In this document: piece after piece, positions 51,754-61,759 of the stretch
How the letters are laid out: every line of letters starts with the position of its first letter
Position numbering within the stretch: position 1 is the first letter of the stretch
Assembly: GCA_963728845.1 (NCBI GenBank)
Contig: CAVSLS010000041.1
Span: 124,001 to 188,000, forward strand
Source of the DNA: Bog-473 sp963728845
GTDB lineage: Bacteria > Actinomycetota > Acidimicrobiia > Acidimicrobiales > RAAP-2
Direction: 5' to 3'
Length of the DNA: 64,000 nucleotides
Program-made: the position numbers and the translations under genes
The notes under the pieces: generated by a model
The model's database searches: none
What the model was told of the DNA's origin: nothing
What the model saw: only the letters and a program-made list of their open reading frames with translations

Positions 51754-52983
51754 TCACCCGCCCGGCACGTCGAGCGCCGACGCCCGGGCTCTCAGGAGGA
51801 AGGCACGCTCGGCTTCGTTGTCGGTCAGGGCGAGGGCGGCGTCATACGCCGCGGCGGCCTCGGAGCAGCGTCCCACTCTGCTGAGGAGGTCGGCGCGGAC
51901 CGCGTGGTAGAGGTAGTACCCCTGGAGCGGGAGGTCGTCCGTGGCCGCCAGCCCGGCACCGGGACCCTCGACCTCGGCGAGGGCAACGGCCCGGTTGAGC
52001 GCGACCACCGGCGACGGGTCGACATGGAGCAGCTGGTCGTAGAGGACGAGGATCTGGCGCCAGTCCGTCGCCGCCACACTCGGGGCGTCGCTGTGGACCG
52101 CGTTGATCGCAGCCTGGAGTTGGTAGGGGCCCGGCATGTTCCGCTGCAGACAGGCTCGTACGAGCTGTTGGCCCTCGGCGATGAGTTGCCGATCCCAGAG
52201 GCGGCGGTCCTGGTCCCGCAGCGGGACCAGGGCGCCACCGGCGTCGGTGCGAGCGGGCCGGCGCGATGCGATCAGCAGCATGAGCGCGAGGAGGCCGGTG
52301 ACCTCGGGCTCGTCGGGCATCAGCGTGACGAGGACACGCCCGAGACGGATGGCCTCGGTGCACAGGCCCTCTCGCACCAACTGGTTCCCCACGCTGGCCG
52401 CATACCCCTCGTTGTAGACGAGGTAGATGACCGCCAGCACGGGTCGAAGACGGTCCGGCAGTTCGGCGCTGCTCGGGACGCGGTAGGGGATGCCGGCGTC
52501 GCGGATCTTTGCCTTGGCCCGGACGATGCGCTGCGCGATCGTCCGCTCCGGAACGACGAAGGCCCGGGCGATCTCGGGCGTCGTCAGCCCCCCGAGGAGG
52601 CGCAGCGTCAGCGCAACCTGGGCGGCCGGCGCCAGCGCCGGGTGGCAACACGTGAAGATCAGGCGGAGCCGGTCGTCGTGCACCGAAAGGTCCTCGTCGG
52701 GCCCGTCACGTTGGTGGAGGAGCGCGGCCTGGGCCTGGCGGTCGTCCCGCGACGCCTCTCGCCGCAGGCGATCGATGATCCGGCGCCGTGCCGTCGTGAT
52801 GATCCAGCCGGCCGGGCTGGCGGGCACACCGTCGGCCGCCCAGCGCTCCGCCGCGATGGCGAAGGCCTCCTGCACACCCTCCTCGGCCAGGTCGATGTCA
52901 CCGAATGCCCGGACCAAGACCGAGACGGCACGCCCGAACTCCTCGCGAAACACTCGCTCGACACCGCGCAGACCCTCCTCCAT
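51754..52983 (-). CDS. ECF sigma factor, ECF42 type with C-terminal extension
   Basis: A 409-residue sigma-70 family protein. Region 2 (GVERVFREEFGRAVSVLVRAFGDIDLAEEGVQEAF; AGWIITTARRRIIDRLRR) and region 4 (LRLLGGLTTPEIARAFVVPERTIAQRIVRAKAKIR) are followed by about 220 residues of helical, TPR-like sequence (ALAEVEGPGAGLAATDDLPLQGYYLYHAVRADLLSRVGR). The long extension and the YCII-protein partner 14 nt upstream are the hallmarks of ECF42. Such sigma factors lack a classic anti-sigma factor; the extension is thought to regulate them. Confidence 0.92.
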   Translation of the reverse strand: MEEGLRGVERVFREEFGRAVSVLVRAFGDIDLAEEGVQEAFAIAAERWAADGVPASPAGWIITTARRRIIDRLRREASRDDRQAQAALLHQRDGPDEDLSVHDDRLRLIFTCCHPALAPAAQVALTLRLLGGLTTPEIARAFVVPERTIAQRIVRAKAKIRDAGIPYRVPSSAELPDRLRPVLAVIYLVYNEGYAASVGNQLVREGLCTEAIRLGRVLVTLMPDEPEVTGLLALMLLIASRRPARTDAGGALVPLRDQDRRLWDRQLIAEGQQLVRACLQRNMPGPYQLQAAINAVHSDAPSVAATDWRQILVLYDQLLHVDPSPVVALNRAVALAEVEGPGAGLAATDDLPLQGYYLYHAVRADLLSRVGRCSEAAAAYDAALALTDNEAERAFLLRARASALDVPGG

Positions 52984-52997
52984 CGCCCGCTCCGGCC

Positions 52998-53354
52998 TCA
53001 GCCGGCAGGATTCTCCTGGAAGGGCCGGACCTCGACCGGCTCCCCGCAGGCCCGGGTGGCCTTCGTCGCCCACGCCAGGGCCGCATCGAGGTCGGCCGCC
53101 TCGATGATCCACACGCCACCGATGTGCTCCTTGGACTCGGTGAACGGCCCGTCCGTCACCAGGACCTCGGCTCCCTCGGCCCGGACGACGGTTGCCGACG
53201 AAGCCGGCAGGAGCCCGCCGGCGAAGACCCAGGCGCCCGCGGTCTGCAGCTCTTCGTTCAAGCGGGAGACCTGCTCGTAGGCCCGCTGCGTGTCCGCGGG
53301 AGGTCGGGGGGGTGCGCCGTCGATCATCGGAACGCTCAAGAGGTACTGCTTCAT
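52998..53354 (-). CDS. YCII-related (DGPF-type) protein, ECF42 partner
   Basis: A 118-residue protein (MKQYLLSVPMIDG; RLNEELQTAGAWVFAGGLLP; LVTDGPFTESKEHIGGVWIIEAADLDAAL). The DGPF motif is exact. ATG 53354 has GAGAGG eight bases upstream; the longer frame to 53447 is non-coding-like. It is the upstream partner of the sigma factor; DGPF genes are usual members of ECF42 regulons. Confidence 0.92.
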   Translation of the reverse strand: MKQYLLSVPMIDGAPPRPPADTQRAYEQVSRLNEELQTAGAWVFAGGLLPASSATVVRAEGAEVLVTDGPFTESKEHIGGVWIIEAADLDAALAWATKATRACGEPVEVRPFQENPAG

Positions 53355-53731
53355 TTGACGATCCTCTCTTCTCGTACTTCCCGGGTCAGCACCGGCTGTC
53401 ACGTCCCACACGAACGCGACCGGCGCAATTCGACACCGAGGCCGCAAATTCTCCGGTCATTGTCCGTATTCTTCGGTCCCGCCCTCAGGTGCCGGGAACA
53501 CCGGATGCAGGCTCCGCCCGCTCGGGCAACCCGGCCGGAGGCCGCTCCGTCGTCACGCGAGCCTGTCACACCGCACTGCTAGAAGGAGTCGGTACGACAA
53601 ACGGAGAAACGTCCGATTCCCGCCGGACTGTCCCGTGTTCGGTCCTTAGGGTGGGAATAGCCGAAGGTCGGCCGACGTTGGCCGCGGGAGTGGGGACTGA
53701 CGGATCGGAACGCTCAGTGCAGAGGGAGACC
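53355..53731. other. Divergent promoter region between the ECF42 operon and the MFS gene
   Basis: These 377 nt hold no credible gene. A small dyad GTCCG-N8-CGGAC (53611-53628) lies about 100 nt before the MFS start. The ECF42 operon is expected to have a sigma-specific promoter here, but I cannot point to it. Confidence 0.4.
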
Positions 53732-55249
53732 ATGTCCATGAACCCCAGGGCCAGCGCTGCAATCGAACTCGAACCGGGCCGGTACGTCCCGTCGTGGATG
53801 GTCCTCGGCATCGTCTGCATCGGCCAGTTCATGGTCGTGCTGGACGCCTCCATCGTGAACGTTGCCCTCCCGTCGATCCAGCACGACCTGCACTTCAGCA
53901 CGTCGAATCTCCAGTGGATCGTCAACGCTTACACGTTGACCTTCGCCGGGTTCCTCCTTCTCGGCGGTCGCGCGGCCGACCTCTTCGGTCGGCGGAAGAT
54001 CTTCATGGTGGGCTTGGCCGTGTTCACCGTGTCGAGCCTGCTCGGCGGCATGGCGCAGAGTCAGGCCTGGCTGATAGGCGCCCGGGCTCTGCAGGGGCTG
54101 GGAGCGGCCATCCTGGCGCCCGCCACCCTGACCATCCTGACGTCGACGTTCGCAGAGGGTCCCGCCCGCGCCAGGGCACTGGGGGTCTGGAGCGCCGTGT
54201 CCGCTGCCGGCGCGTCGGCCGGGGCGCTCTTCGGGGGGATCTTGACCGACTTCTTGAGCTGGCGCTGGATCCTGTTCGTCAATGTGCCCGTCGGAGCGGT
54301 CGCGCTCGTCGCGGCCCGCCGCGACCTCCCCGAGTCACGGGCCGAGATGGCGCACCGCCACCTCGACCTCGCCGGGGCGGTGACGGTGACCGTGGGCCTG
54401 GTGGCGCTGGTGTTCGCCCTCGTGCGCACCGAGACCTACTCGTGGGGGTCGGCTCAGGTCCTGGTGCCGCTCGCGGCCGCCGCGGTGTTCCTCGCCGTCT
54501 TCCTCTTCTTGCAGGCCCGGGTATCGAACGCTCCGCTCGTCCCGCTCAACATCTTCCGGTCGCGCTCGGTGTCGGGAGGCAACGTCGTGATGCTGATGAT
54601 GTTCGGGGCGCTGTTCGGTTCCTGGTACTTCGAGACGCTCTACATGCAGCACGTCTTGGGGTACAGCCCGCTCCAGGCGGGGCTCGCCTTCTTGCCGCAG
54701 ACCCTGCTCATCGCCGCCGGGGCGCAGGTGACGGCGCGCCTGGTGCCGAAAGTCGGCCCCCGCCCGCTCATCGTCCTCGGCGCGCTGGTGGCGGGGGGCG
54801 GGCTGGCCTGGCTGTCCCAGATCTCGACCGGCAGCACGTTCGTGACCGACCTCCTCGGTCCCTACGTGCTCATCGGGCTGGGCATGGGCCTTGCAGTGAC
54901 ACCGATCGCGGTTGCCGGTACGGCGGGGGTGCCCCGGGAGCAGGCGGGTCTCGCGTCCGGCTTGCTCAACACGTCACGGACGGTCGGCGCGTCCATCGGC
55001 CTCGCCGCGTTGGCCACCGTGGCGGCCAACCGCACCTCGGGCAGGCTGACCGACGTGGCGGCGACGCCGGCCCACACCGCGGCGGCCCTGACCGACGGAT
55101 ACGCCCTGGCCTTCTCGGTGGCGGCGGTCGTGCTGGCGGCCACCGCCGCGGTCGCCATGGCCACGCTCCCGTCGCTACGTCAGCTCGGTGAGCCGGTCAG
55201 GGCGGGCCAAAAGGCCGCCGCCCCGTCCCTGGAGCTCGAGGAGGCCTAG
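53732..55249 (+). CDS. MFS drug/proton antiporter, DHA2 family (14-TM, EmrB/QacA type)
   Basis: A 505-residue exporter with about 14 hydrophobic segments. Motif A-like sequence (GGRAADLFGRRKIFMVG), the DHA2 first-helix signature FMVVLDASIVNVALPSIQHDL, motif B/C-like LGAAILAPATLTILTSTF and ASAGALFGGILTDFLSWRWILFVNVP are present. ATG 53732 has GAGGGAGA upstream. It probably exports toxic organics or a secreted metabolite. No adjacent regulator is in its own transcript. Confidence 0.93.
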   Translation: MSMNPRASAAIELEPGRYVPSWMVLGIVCIGQFMVVLDASIVNVALPSIQHDLHFSTSNLQWIVNAYTLTFAGFLLLGGRAADLFGRRKIFMVGLAVFTVSSLLGGMAQSQAWLIGARALQGLGAAILAPATLTILTSTFAEGPARARALGVWSAVSAAGASAGALFGGILTDFLSWRWILFVNVPVGAVALVAARRDLPESRAEMAHRHLDLAGAVTVTVGLVALVFALVRTETYSWGSAQVLVPLAAAAVFLAVFLFLQARVSNAPLVPLNIFRSRSVSGGNVVMLMMFGALFGSWYFETLYMQHVLGYSPLQAGLAFLPQTLLIAAGAQVTARLVPKVGPRPLIVLGALVAGGGLAWLSQISTGSTFVTDLLGPYVLIGLGMGLAVTPIAVAGTAGVPREQAGLASGLLNTSRTVGASIGLAALATVAANRTSGRLTDVAATPAHTAAALTDGYALAFSVAAVVLAATAAVAMATLPSLRQLGEPVRAGQKAAAPSLELEEA

Positions 55250-55266
55250 GGGGCCCTGTCGCCGGG

Positions 55267-55773
55267 TCAGGTGGCCGGCGCGCCCGGTGCCGACTTCGCG
55301 TTGACGGCGTCGATGATCATGGCGACGGCGTCGTGTAGCCCGCCTTCGGTGTGCACGTCGAGCAGGCTGATCGCGTGCTCGATCTTCTTGCGGGCGTCCT
55401 CCACGTCCTCGAATGTCTTGGTGGCCCGGGCGTCGGCGGCGCGCGACTGGATGTTCTGGCCGACGATGATGATCGGCAGCAGAACCAGTTGAAGGAACTC
55501 CGAGCTGATCCAGAGCACCAGCACCGTGCCGCTGTGCGCCTTGATCGTCGACGGCAGGGAGTAGAACGCGATGAGGGCGAACACGTACGCCGCCCACATG
55601 GTTCCGACCAGAACCGTGATCCTGAGGCCCACGGCTGCATTGAACCGCTGCACGGCCGTGTCCATCTTCATGTAGCGGTGCGTGCGGGCGTAGACTGGAG
55701 TCCCGTCCTTGGTATACCCGTGTTTCGGTGGCGGCAGTGCAGCGGCGTCGGTCGTGGTGGTCGTCGTCGTCAT
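55267..55773 (-). CDS. DUF1003-like membrane protein
   Basis: A 168-residue protein with a Thr-rich start, KMDTAVQRFNAAVGLRITVLVGTMWAAYVFALIAFYSLP (first helix), then LVLWISSEFLQLVLLPIIIVGQNIQ (second helix), and a charged helical tail (RATKTFEDVEDARKKIEHAISLLD). The two-helix core with GQN after helix 2 is typical of DUF1003. Convergent with the MFS gene. Confidence 0.75.
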   Translation of the reverse strand: MTTTTTTTDAAALPPPKHGYTKDGTPVYARTHRYMKMDTAVQRFNAAVGLRITVLVGTMWAAYVFALIAFYSLPSTIKAHSGTVLVLWISSEFLQLVLLPIIIVGQNIQSRAADARATKTFEDVEDARKKIEHAISLLDVHTEGGLHDAVAMIIDAVNAKSAPGAPAT

Positions 55774-55869
55774 CCCAGTCCTCCAGTGTCATCAGGTCCT
55801 CGAATTCTCACACGGAGGACTGAGGCACGCCGGGATGGCAGCTGCCCCTGTCCGTCACAGGACCTCCAC

Positions 55870-58416
55870 TCACTCCGCGCGCAGCATGAGGGCCGTCGGT
55901 GTGTCGGCGGCGAGGCGCCCGGGGATGGTGGCGATCAGGTTGGCCAGCACGATGGCTCCCACGCCGATGGCGGCGATCGTCAGCCCGGGGACGAAGGGCT
56001 GTGCGACCGCGTCGATCTGGTGCGCGAAGACGTCCCACAGGGACCGGCCGAGCACGATCCCGACGGGAATGCCGATCACCGTCCCGATGCCCACCGCGAC
56101 GCTGGCGTGCCAGGCGACGGTGGCCGCCAGCTGGCGCCGGGTGAACCCGAGCGTCTTGAGGAGCGCCAGGTCGCGTCGCCGGCGCCGGACCGAGGCGATG
56201 AGCGTGAGGCACAGCGCGATGGTGGCCCCGGCGGCCAGGCCGAGCCCGAGGATGGCGGGCGTCGTCCCCATGGACCGGTAGTTGATGATCTCGGCCGGCC
56301 GCTGCACCGCCAGCACGCTCACGCCGTAGTTGGTGGACGTCGTCAGCTGACCGGCCATCTTGTGCAGCGCGGCCAGGGACGCTGCCTGGTCGGCCCCGTC
56401 ACGCACCCGCACGAAGATCGCGCTCGGGCCGTACGGCGTCACGTTGTTGGCGTTTGACACCGAGTTCGGGATCAGGGACGCCGCCACCAACGCGCCCTCC
56501 CCCATGGACGGGTGGGTCGCCGCCCAGCTGGATCCCGACGGTCGGCATCGTCGCCGTGCCGACGATCACGAGCTGCCGCGACTCGTGCCGGCGCGATCTG
56601 CACCTGCACCGTGTCGCCGATCCGCTTGTGGAGGGCGGCCAGGGTCTCGCCCCCGAGCACCACCTGGCCGGACGACTCGAGTCCGTGTCCCGAGAGGACG
56701 GGCGGCGCCACCGCCGCACCCGGTCGCTGCCCGATGTCGGGGACGAGCTGCCCGTCAATGGTCGCTTCGCCCCCGAACACGACGGCGGACCACGCGGCGA
56801 CGGACGGATCGCGGTCGAGCAGGGTCGCCGAGGCGGGCGCCGGGGACGGGGGCGATACCACCACCGCCGGTCAACTCGTAGTCCCAGTTCCACCCGTAGA
56901 GACCCGGGTGCGAGACGAGGGCGTCGAGGCTGGAACCGAAGGTGACCGTCGTCACGACGACGACCACCGCGAGCAGCGTCCCGACGATGGCGGAGCGCAC
57001 CGGGACCGCGCTGCGGCCACCGCCGGAGTCCACGGCGAACCGGATGCCCTCCACCGAAGGCGCCGGCAGCCCTGCGTTGACCGCCGTCCGCACCAGCGGC
57101 GGGACCCGGTTCGGGCGGGCGTCGCGCGACGAGACCCGGTGAGGCGCATGGCGTACGGCCATGGCCACGGCGAGCAGACCGAGGACGACCACAAAGGCCG
57201 GCACAGCCGACCCCGAGCACCGGCCAGTCGAAGGCCACGCCACCGTCGGGGTAGACGGCGCGCACGATGCCGATCGGAGCCAGCGGCGACAAGCGCGACC
57301 GCGACCGCGACGGCGAGCACCGAGCCGCGACGACCGCGAGGAGCAGGCCGAGCACGGCGTCGCACACGATGGCGGCCGGGCCCGCTCCGAGCGCGCGCTC
57401 AATCTGCCGCTCCTCGCCCGTCAGCCGGAGCTGGCGGCTCAGGGCCTGGCCCGCGATGAGGAGGGCCGCCAGCGCGGCGATGCCTCCGAAGACAGCGAGC
57501 AGCGATGGACTCGGGCCGGATGGCCCCCTCGGCCGCCGACACGTCTGGTTGCACCCCAAACAGCGCCTTCCCCGAAGCCGGGCTGCCGCCACATGGTCGA
57601 TCTCCGCCTCGACCCGTGAGACGTCGCGGTTGCCGTGGGCCAGCTGGAGGTACGTCGTGACGTTGGTGACGCAGCACGAGAGGAACTGGCGGGTCAGAGC
57701 CGGCGAGTACAGGATGTTCGCGGTGCCGGTGATCTCGAGAGAGTCGACGATGACGGTGGCCGTTGAAGGCGACCAGCCCGACCACCTTCATGTCCATCTT
57801 CCGGTAGGGCTTGGCGTTGAAGCCCGCGCTGGTGCCGTACCCCGGCAGGATCGTCTGCTCGTTGGTGTAGAAGCCGATCGGCACCGTGTCGCCGACGTGC
57901 ACGTCGAGCGCCTGGGCCACAATCGGAGCGAGGCGATCTCGTCGGCCCGGGTCGGGTCCGGCAGCCGCCCCTCGATCGCGGTGGCGCGGTTCTGCTGGCT
58001 GAACTCGCCGTCGACGCTGCCGTAATTGTTCAACGTGCTGATGCCGAGCGCGGCGGCGGCGCGGGATCTCAATCTGGTTGCCGTCGCGGTGAGTGGTTGC
58101 GCGTTCAGGTTCTCGGAGTTGGCGACGTGGGAGACCAGCGGCAAGCGTCCCACGAGATGCGCACCGGCGAGGCTGGAGCCGGCGCTGTTGGGCTGTCCCG
58201 GCTGCCAACCCGAGGTCACGAGCGCCAGGTTCGAGGGGTTCGTGCTCGAAAGGAACACCGGGAAGGCGGCCTGGGTGCGCCGGGCGGCGGCGATGGCGCC
58301 CATGGCCACGCCGCCGAGGAGTCCGACCAGCAGGACGATCGTCAGGTAGCCGGTCCACCGGCACGCCAGCGTGGTCCGGAAGCGGTACGCGGCAGTCCCA
58401 TCGGCGCAACCGTCAT
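55870..58416 (-). CDS. FtsX-type ABC transporter permease, multiply frameshifted
   Basis: About 850 codons in at least seven frame segments. The first transmembrane helix (GYLTIVLLVGLLGGVAMGAI) begins near 58345. The FtsX core (FGGIAALAALLIAGQAL) lies near 57480. Periplasmic pieces include VGLVAF and LVSHPGLYGWNWDYEL. The last segment gives TIALCLTLIASVRRRRRDLALLKTLGFTRRQLAATVAWH and ends ADTPTALMLRAE. Most pieces join at one-base shifts, for instance an extra G near 57760 and a missing C near 57920. With so many breaks a true pseudogene cannot be excluded. No partner ATPase is in the window. Confidence 0.6.
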
Positions 58417-58513
58417 CGTTCCATTGTCCCAGCGCTGGCACGCTGTTTGAAGGGTGGTGGCCGACGGGCCTCGGTCGTGCCAGCACGACCATGGAGGCAC
58501 GGGCAGGGCACGG

Positions 58514-58898
58514 TCAGCCCGGGGGTTCTTCGATCTGCTCCATGAACTCGAGGCGGATCCCCCCGGGCGCTTCCACGAAGGCGATCCGGCAGCGTGCCGA
58601 AGGCGCCACTGACCGTCCACGGCCCCCACAGGACCTCGTGGCGCGCCAGCTCCACGTCGAGGTCGTCCACGAAGAGGGCAGGGTGCAGGAACCCCTCGGC
58701 GGGGAGCGCGCAGGCGTCCTCGTAGATCGCCTGCGTGAAGAGCGTCAGGTCCAGGGCGCCCAGCTGCACGTCTGCCCGGCGGCCGTTCTCCCATTCGACG
58801 GGCTCGGTCACCGTGGCCCCGGCCGCTTCGTACCAGGCGCAGGCGGCCTCGAGATCGGAGACCTTGACGGCCAGGTTGGCCAGTCCGGTGACCGCCAT
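58514..58898 (-). CDS. Glyoxalase-fold (VOC) protein, frameshifted at 3' end
   Basis: About 128 residues (ANLAVKVSDLEAACAWYEAAGATV; ALDLTLFTQAIYE; FLHPALFVDDLDVELARHEVL). The last part is in another frame, CRIAFVEAPGGIRLEFMEQIEE, ending at 58514; one base near 58598 is extra. Its ATG overlaps the preceding VOC stop by one base (TGATG), so it is the third gene of a coupled amidohydrolase-VOC-VOC operon. Confidence 0.8.
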
Positions 58899-59389
58899 CA
58901 GTGCAGCGGCGTCCCGTACAGCGAGCCCAGGTCCTCGGCGATGAGCTCGAGCCGCACGCCGTCGGGGTCCGAGAAGTACAAGGAGACTTCACTCTCGATC
59001 CGGGTCGGCACACCGGCCGCCTCCAGGCGGGCCCGCGCGTCCCACTGCGCCCGCCCGACGGAGATGGCGAGATGGTGGAACCCACCCAACACCTCGGCGT
59101 AGGGACCGAGGCCCAGTCCGGGGAAGTCGAAGAACGCAAGCGTGTTGTCGTGACCCAGGTCGAAGAAGAGGTGGGTGGACCCCTTGTAGTCCCTGTTTTC
59201 GAAGAGCTCGACCAGCGGGAAGCCCAAGAGCTCTTGGTAGAAACGGATCGTCCGTTCGACGTCTGAGCACAGCAGCGCCAGGTGGTGCACGCCGCGGGCG
59301 GTCGACTCCGGCCGTCGCCCGACCTCCTCGAGGTACGTCGCCCGCAACCGGTCGCGCTCGGCGGCGGCCGCCTCGAGGTCGGTGGTCAC
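58898..59389 (-). CDS. Glyoxalase-fold (VOC) protein
   Basis: A 163-residue VOC protein with two modules (VHHLALLCSDVERTIRFYQELLGFPLVELF; FHHLAISVGRAQWDARARLEAAGV; LYFSDPDGVRLELIAEDLG). Metal-ligand-like residues HH, HH and E are present, as in extradiol-dioxygenase-like enzymes. GTG at 59389 overlaps the amidohydrolase stop by 4 nt (GTGA). Confidence 0.87.
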   Translation of the reverse strand: MTTDLEAAAAERDRLRATYLEEVGRRPESTARGVHHLALLCSDVERTIRFYQELLGFPLVELFENRDYKGSTHLFFDLGHDNTLAFFDFPGLGLGPYAEVLGGFHHLAISVGRAQWDARARLEAAGVPTRIESEVSLYFSDPDGVRLELIAEDLGSLYGTPLH

Positions 59390-60534
59390 AAACCGAGGAG
59401 CCAGGCGGCGTTGGCTCCCAGGATGTTGGCCCGGGCGGGGCCGGTCAGCCCCGCCACGGCCCACTCGGCCGCGGCCATGGGGTCGGCGACACCCTCGGCA
59501 TGCGGCCAGTCGCTTCCGATCATGAAGGTGTCATCGCCCACCTTGGGGACGAGGCGGTTCGGCATCTCGTAGGGGAGGGCGGCGACCCGGACCTGGCGTT
59601 GGAAGTACTCCGACGGACGGTTCGCGAGCACGCGGAACGGCTCGCCGTGCCGCTGGGTGTAGAAGTCCGACGCCCCGTCGATGTGGAGCAGGAAGCTCGG
59701 CACCCAGCTTGCCGTCAGCTCGACGACGCCGATGCGCAGGCGCGGGAACCGCTCGAGCACGCCGTTGAGGATCAGGTTGGCGAGAGCGACGGCCGGCGCC
59801 AGGTACAAGAAGATGGAATCGAAGAGTTGCTCGCCGTCCTCCTGTTCGCCCTCACGCCAGGCGGGATGCAACGGGCTCTCGAATTCCGAGACGTGGAACA
59901 CCGGCGCGACGCCCTGGTCACTGAACGCCGCCCACACGGGATCGAAGTCGCGGTGCGACAACGGCTTCCCGTCCACCGGCGCCGGGGCGACCATGGCCAG
60001 CCGGACGCCCTGCGCCCGCACCCGCGTGATCTCCTCCACTGCCCAGCGGGGATCGTGCAGCAGGAGTGCGCCACGCCGAAGAGGCGGCCGTCACCCTCGC
60101 TGCAGACGTCTGCCATGAAGCGGTTGTAGGCCCGGGCGTTCGCACGCTCCGCGGCACGGTCCGAGGCCAGCCGCTGTTCCCACAAGAGCCCGTAGTTCGG
60201 GAACAGGACCGCAGCGTCGAGCCCGAACTCGTCGAGCGACTGCAGGCGCGCGCCGGCGAGACGGTAGGAGTCGGGGACCAGGTCCTCGAACGAGGCGGGT
60301 GCGCGCTCACCGCGGAGCCGGCGGAGGCGGTCCTGCCCGATCAGTGTCGAGCGCTCCGGGATGGGCACTTCGAGCGGGGTGAGCCGGCTGCCCCGCCAGG
60401 TCAGCCAGGGCCATCCGGCCTCGTCGTCGGTGATGGACGAGCGCGTCGGACCCGTCCGCGGGCTCGATGTGTTCGGACCAGGTCGTCCTCGACTCGAAGA
60501 GATGCTGATCGACGTCGATGGTCTGGAGCTTCAC
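59386..60534 (-). CDS. Amidohydrolase (ACMSD-like family), frameshifted
   Basis: About 382 residues when repaired. The start TIDVDQHLFESRTTW holds the first metal ligands (D-x-D-x-H). Then FEDLVPDSYRLAGARLQSLDEFGLDAAVLFPNYG, a middle with GVAH, the second half with VFHVSEFESPLHPAW, RFPRLRIGVVEL, and the late metal ligand region FMIGSDWPHAEGVADP. Breaks lie near 60447 and 60063. GTG start with GGGAGG upstream. The gene leads the amidohydrolase-VOC-VOC operon, a set often found in aromatic or heterocyclic degradation (inference). Confidence 0.83.
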
Positions 60535-60585
60535 GGTCCCTCCCGGCGCAGAGTACCAGCGAGCCCGGCCCGTAGTCTCGCTGCG

Positions 60586-60757
60586 ATGGACGGGGCTGTC
60601 GGCGTCGCTGAACCTGGCCGACGTCCTCGGCATCGCCCTCGGGGTCGGCGTCGGAGGGGCTGCCGTCGCGGCAGTCTCGAGAGGCACGCGGCCGATCGCC
60701 GGCGGCGTCGTCATCGCCTTCGCGGTGGCTGCGCTGGCCGCGTCACGGCCCTGGTGA
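60586..60757 (+). CDS. Possible small membrane protein (frameshifted)
   Basis: A frame gives LNLADVLGIALGVGVGGAAV then SRGTRPIAGGVVIAFAVAALAASRPW, two hydrophobic stretches. The nearest ATG (60586) is in another frame, so one base would have to be extra. It overlaps the pheA 3' tail and is divergent from the amidohydrolase. Weak call. Confidence 0.35.
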
Positions 60758-61736
60758 TCACGCGCCGCCTGCCGGGTCGCTTGCCCCGGACGGCGGCGCC
60801 CGTCAGCCGATAGAACCCCGCAACGCGCCGCAGCCACTGGTCGGCGGCCTGCCAGGCGGCGTCGGCCTGCCGCCTCTGCTCGGGCCCGTGCTCGCCCGCC
60901 GCCGGGTAGGACCCGAGGAACTTCACGCCGGCCAGGCCCGCATGGAGATCGCGCAGGCAATCCGCCACGACCTCGTCGCCGAGGTGGCCGGAGAGGTCGA
61001 TGACGAAGCAGTAGTCGCCCAACCCCTGCTTGGTCGGCCGCGACTCGAGCTTGGTCAGGTTGATGTTGCGGGCCGCGAACTGGCCCAGAATGCCGTGCAG
61101 GCTGCCGGGATGGTCGGCGCGCTGGAAGCACACGATGCTGGTCTTGTCGTGCCCCGTCGGCCTCGGAATACGGGTCTTGGCCACGAGGACGAAGCGGGTC
61201 TGGTTGTCCGGGTGATCCTCCACGTCCTCGGCCAGGACGGTCAGGCCGTAGCGCTCCGCCGCGAGCCGTGGTGCGATGGCGGCCTCGTCGGCCGAGCTCG
61301 CCTCTCCCAGCAGCCGGGCGGCGTCGGCGGTGGAATTGGCCGCCCGCTGCTCGGCCTTGGGAAGCTCGCGGGCCAGGTACTTCTGGCATTGGGCCAGGGC
61401 ATGCGGATAGGACGACACGGAACGGACGTCGGCCAGGGCGGTGCCCGGGCGGGCCATGAGGTGCAGGTGGATGTCCATCACCACCTCACGCTGGATGTGG
61501 AGGTCGACGTCGTGGATCAAACCGTCGATGGTGGCGCTGACCGTCCCCTCGATCCCGTTCTCAATGGGCACGAATCCGAGCTCGAACTCCCCCGCCGCCA
61601 CGGCGTCGAGCACCCCCTGAATGGAGCCGAGCGACGTCAGGTCGGCCTGCGCCAGGTCGGACTGGGTCAGAAGGGCCTCCTGGGTGAAGGTGGCCTCCGG
61701 GCCGAAGTAGGCGACCGTGGTCGCAGGGGGGTTCAC
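60711..61736 (-). CDS. pheA: Prephenate dehydratase with ACT domain
   Basis: A 341-residue monofunctional enzyme converting prephenate to phenylpyruvate. The start is VAYFGPEATFTQEALL, then GFVPIENGIEGTVSATIDGL, and the catalytic-site stretch HALAQCQKYLARELP. Then NQTRFVLVAK, and the ACT domain with DKTSIVCF and the regulatory ESRPTKQGLGDYCFVIDL. GTG start. The tail after RLTGAAV is basic and unlike the family; it overlaps the small plus-strand frame, so the true stop could be earlier. Confidence 0.94.
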   Translation of the reverse strand: MNPPATTVAYFGPEATFTQEALLTQSDLAQADLTSLGSIQGVLDAVAAGEFELGFVPIENGIEGTVSATIDGLIHDVDLHIQREVVMDIHLHLMARPGTALADVRSVSSYPHALAQCQKYLARELPKAEQRAANSTADAARLLGEASSADEAAIAPRLAAERYGLTVLAEDVEDHPDNQTRFVLVAKTRIPRPTGHDKTSIVCFQRADHPGSLHGILGQFAARNINLTKLESRPTKQGLGDYCFVIDLSGHLGDEVVADCLRDLHAGLAGVKFLGSYPAAGEHGPEQRRQADAAWQAADQWLRRVAGFYRLTGAAVRGKRPGRRRVITRAVTRPAQPPRRR

Positions 61737-61759
61737 AGTTGGGCAGGATAGAGCAGGTC

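Noticed and set aside
55870..58416. Calling the FtsX-type gene a definite pseudogene
   Set aside because: Its breaks are of the same one-base kind found in clearly essential genes, so errors are as likely as decay.
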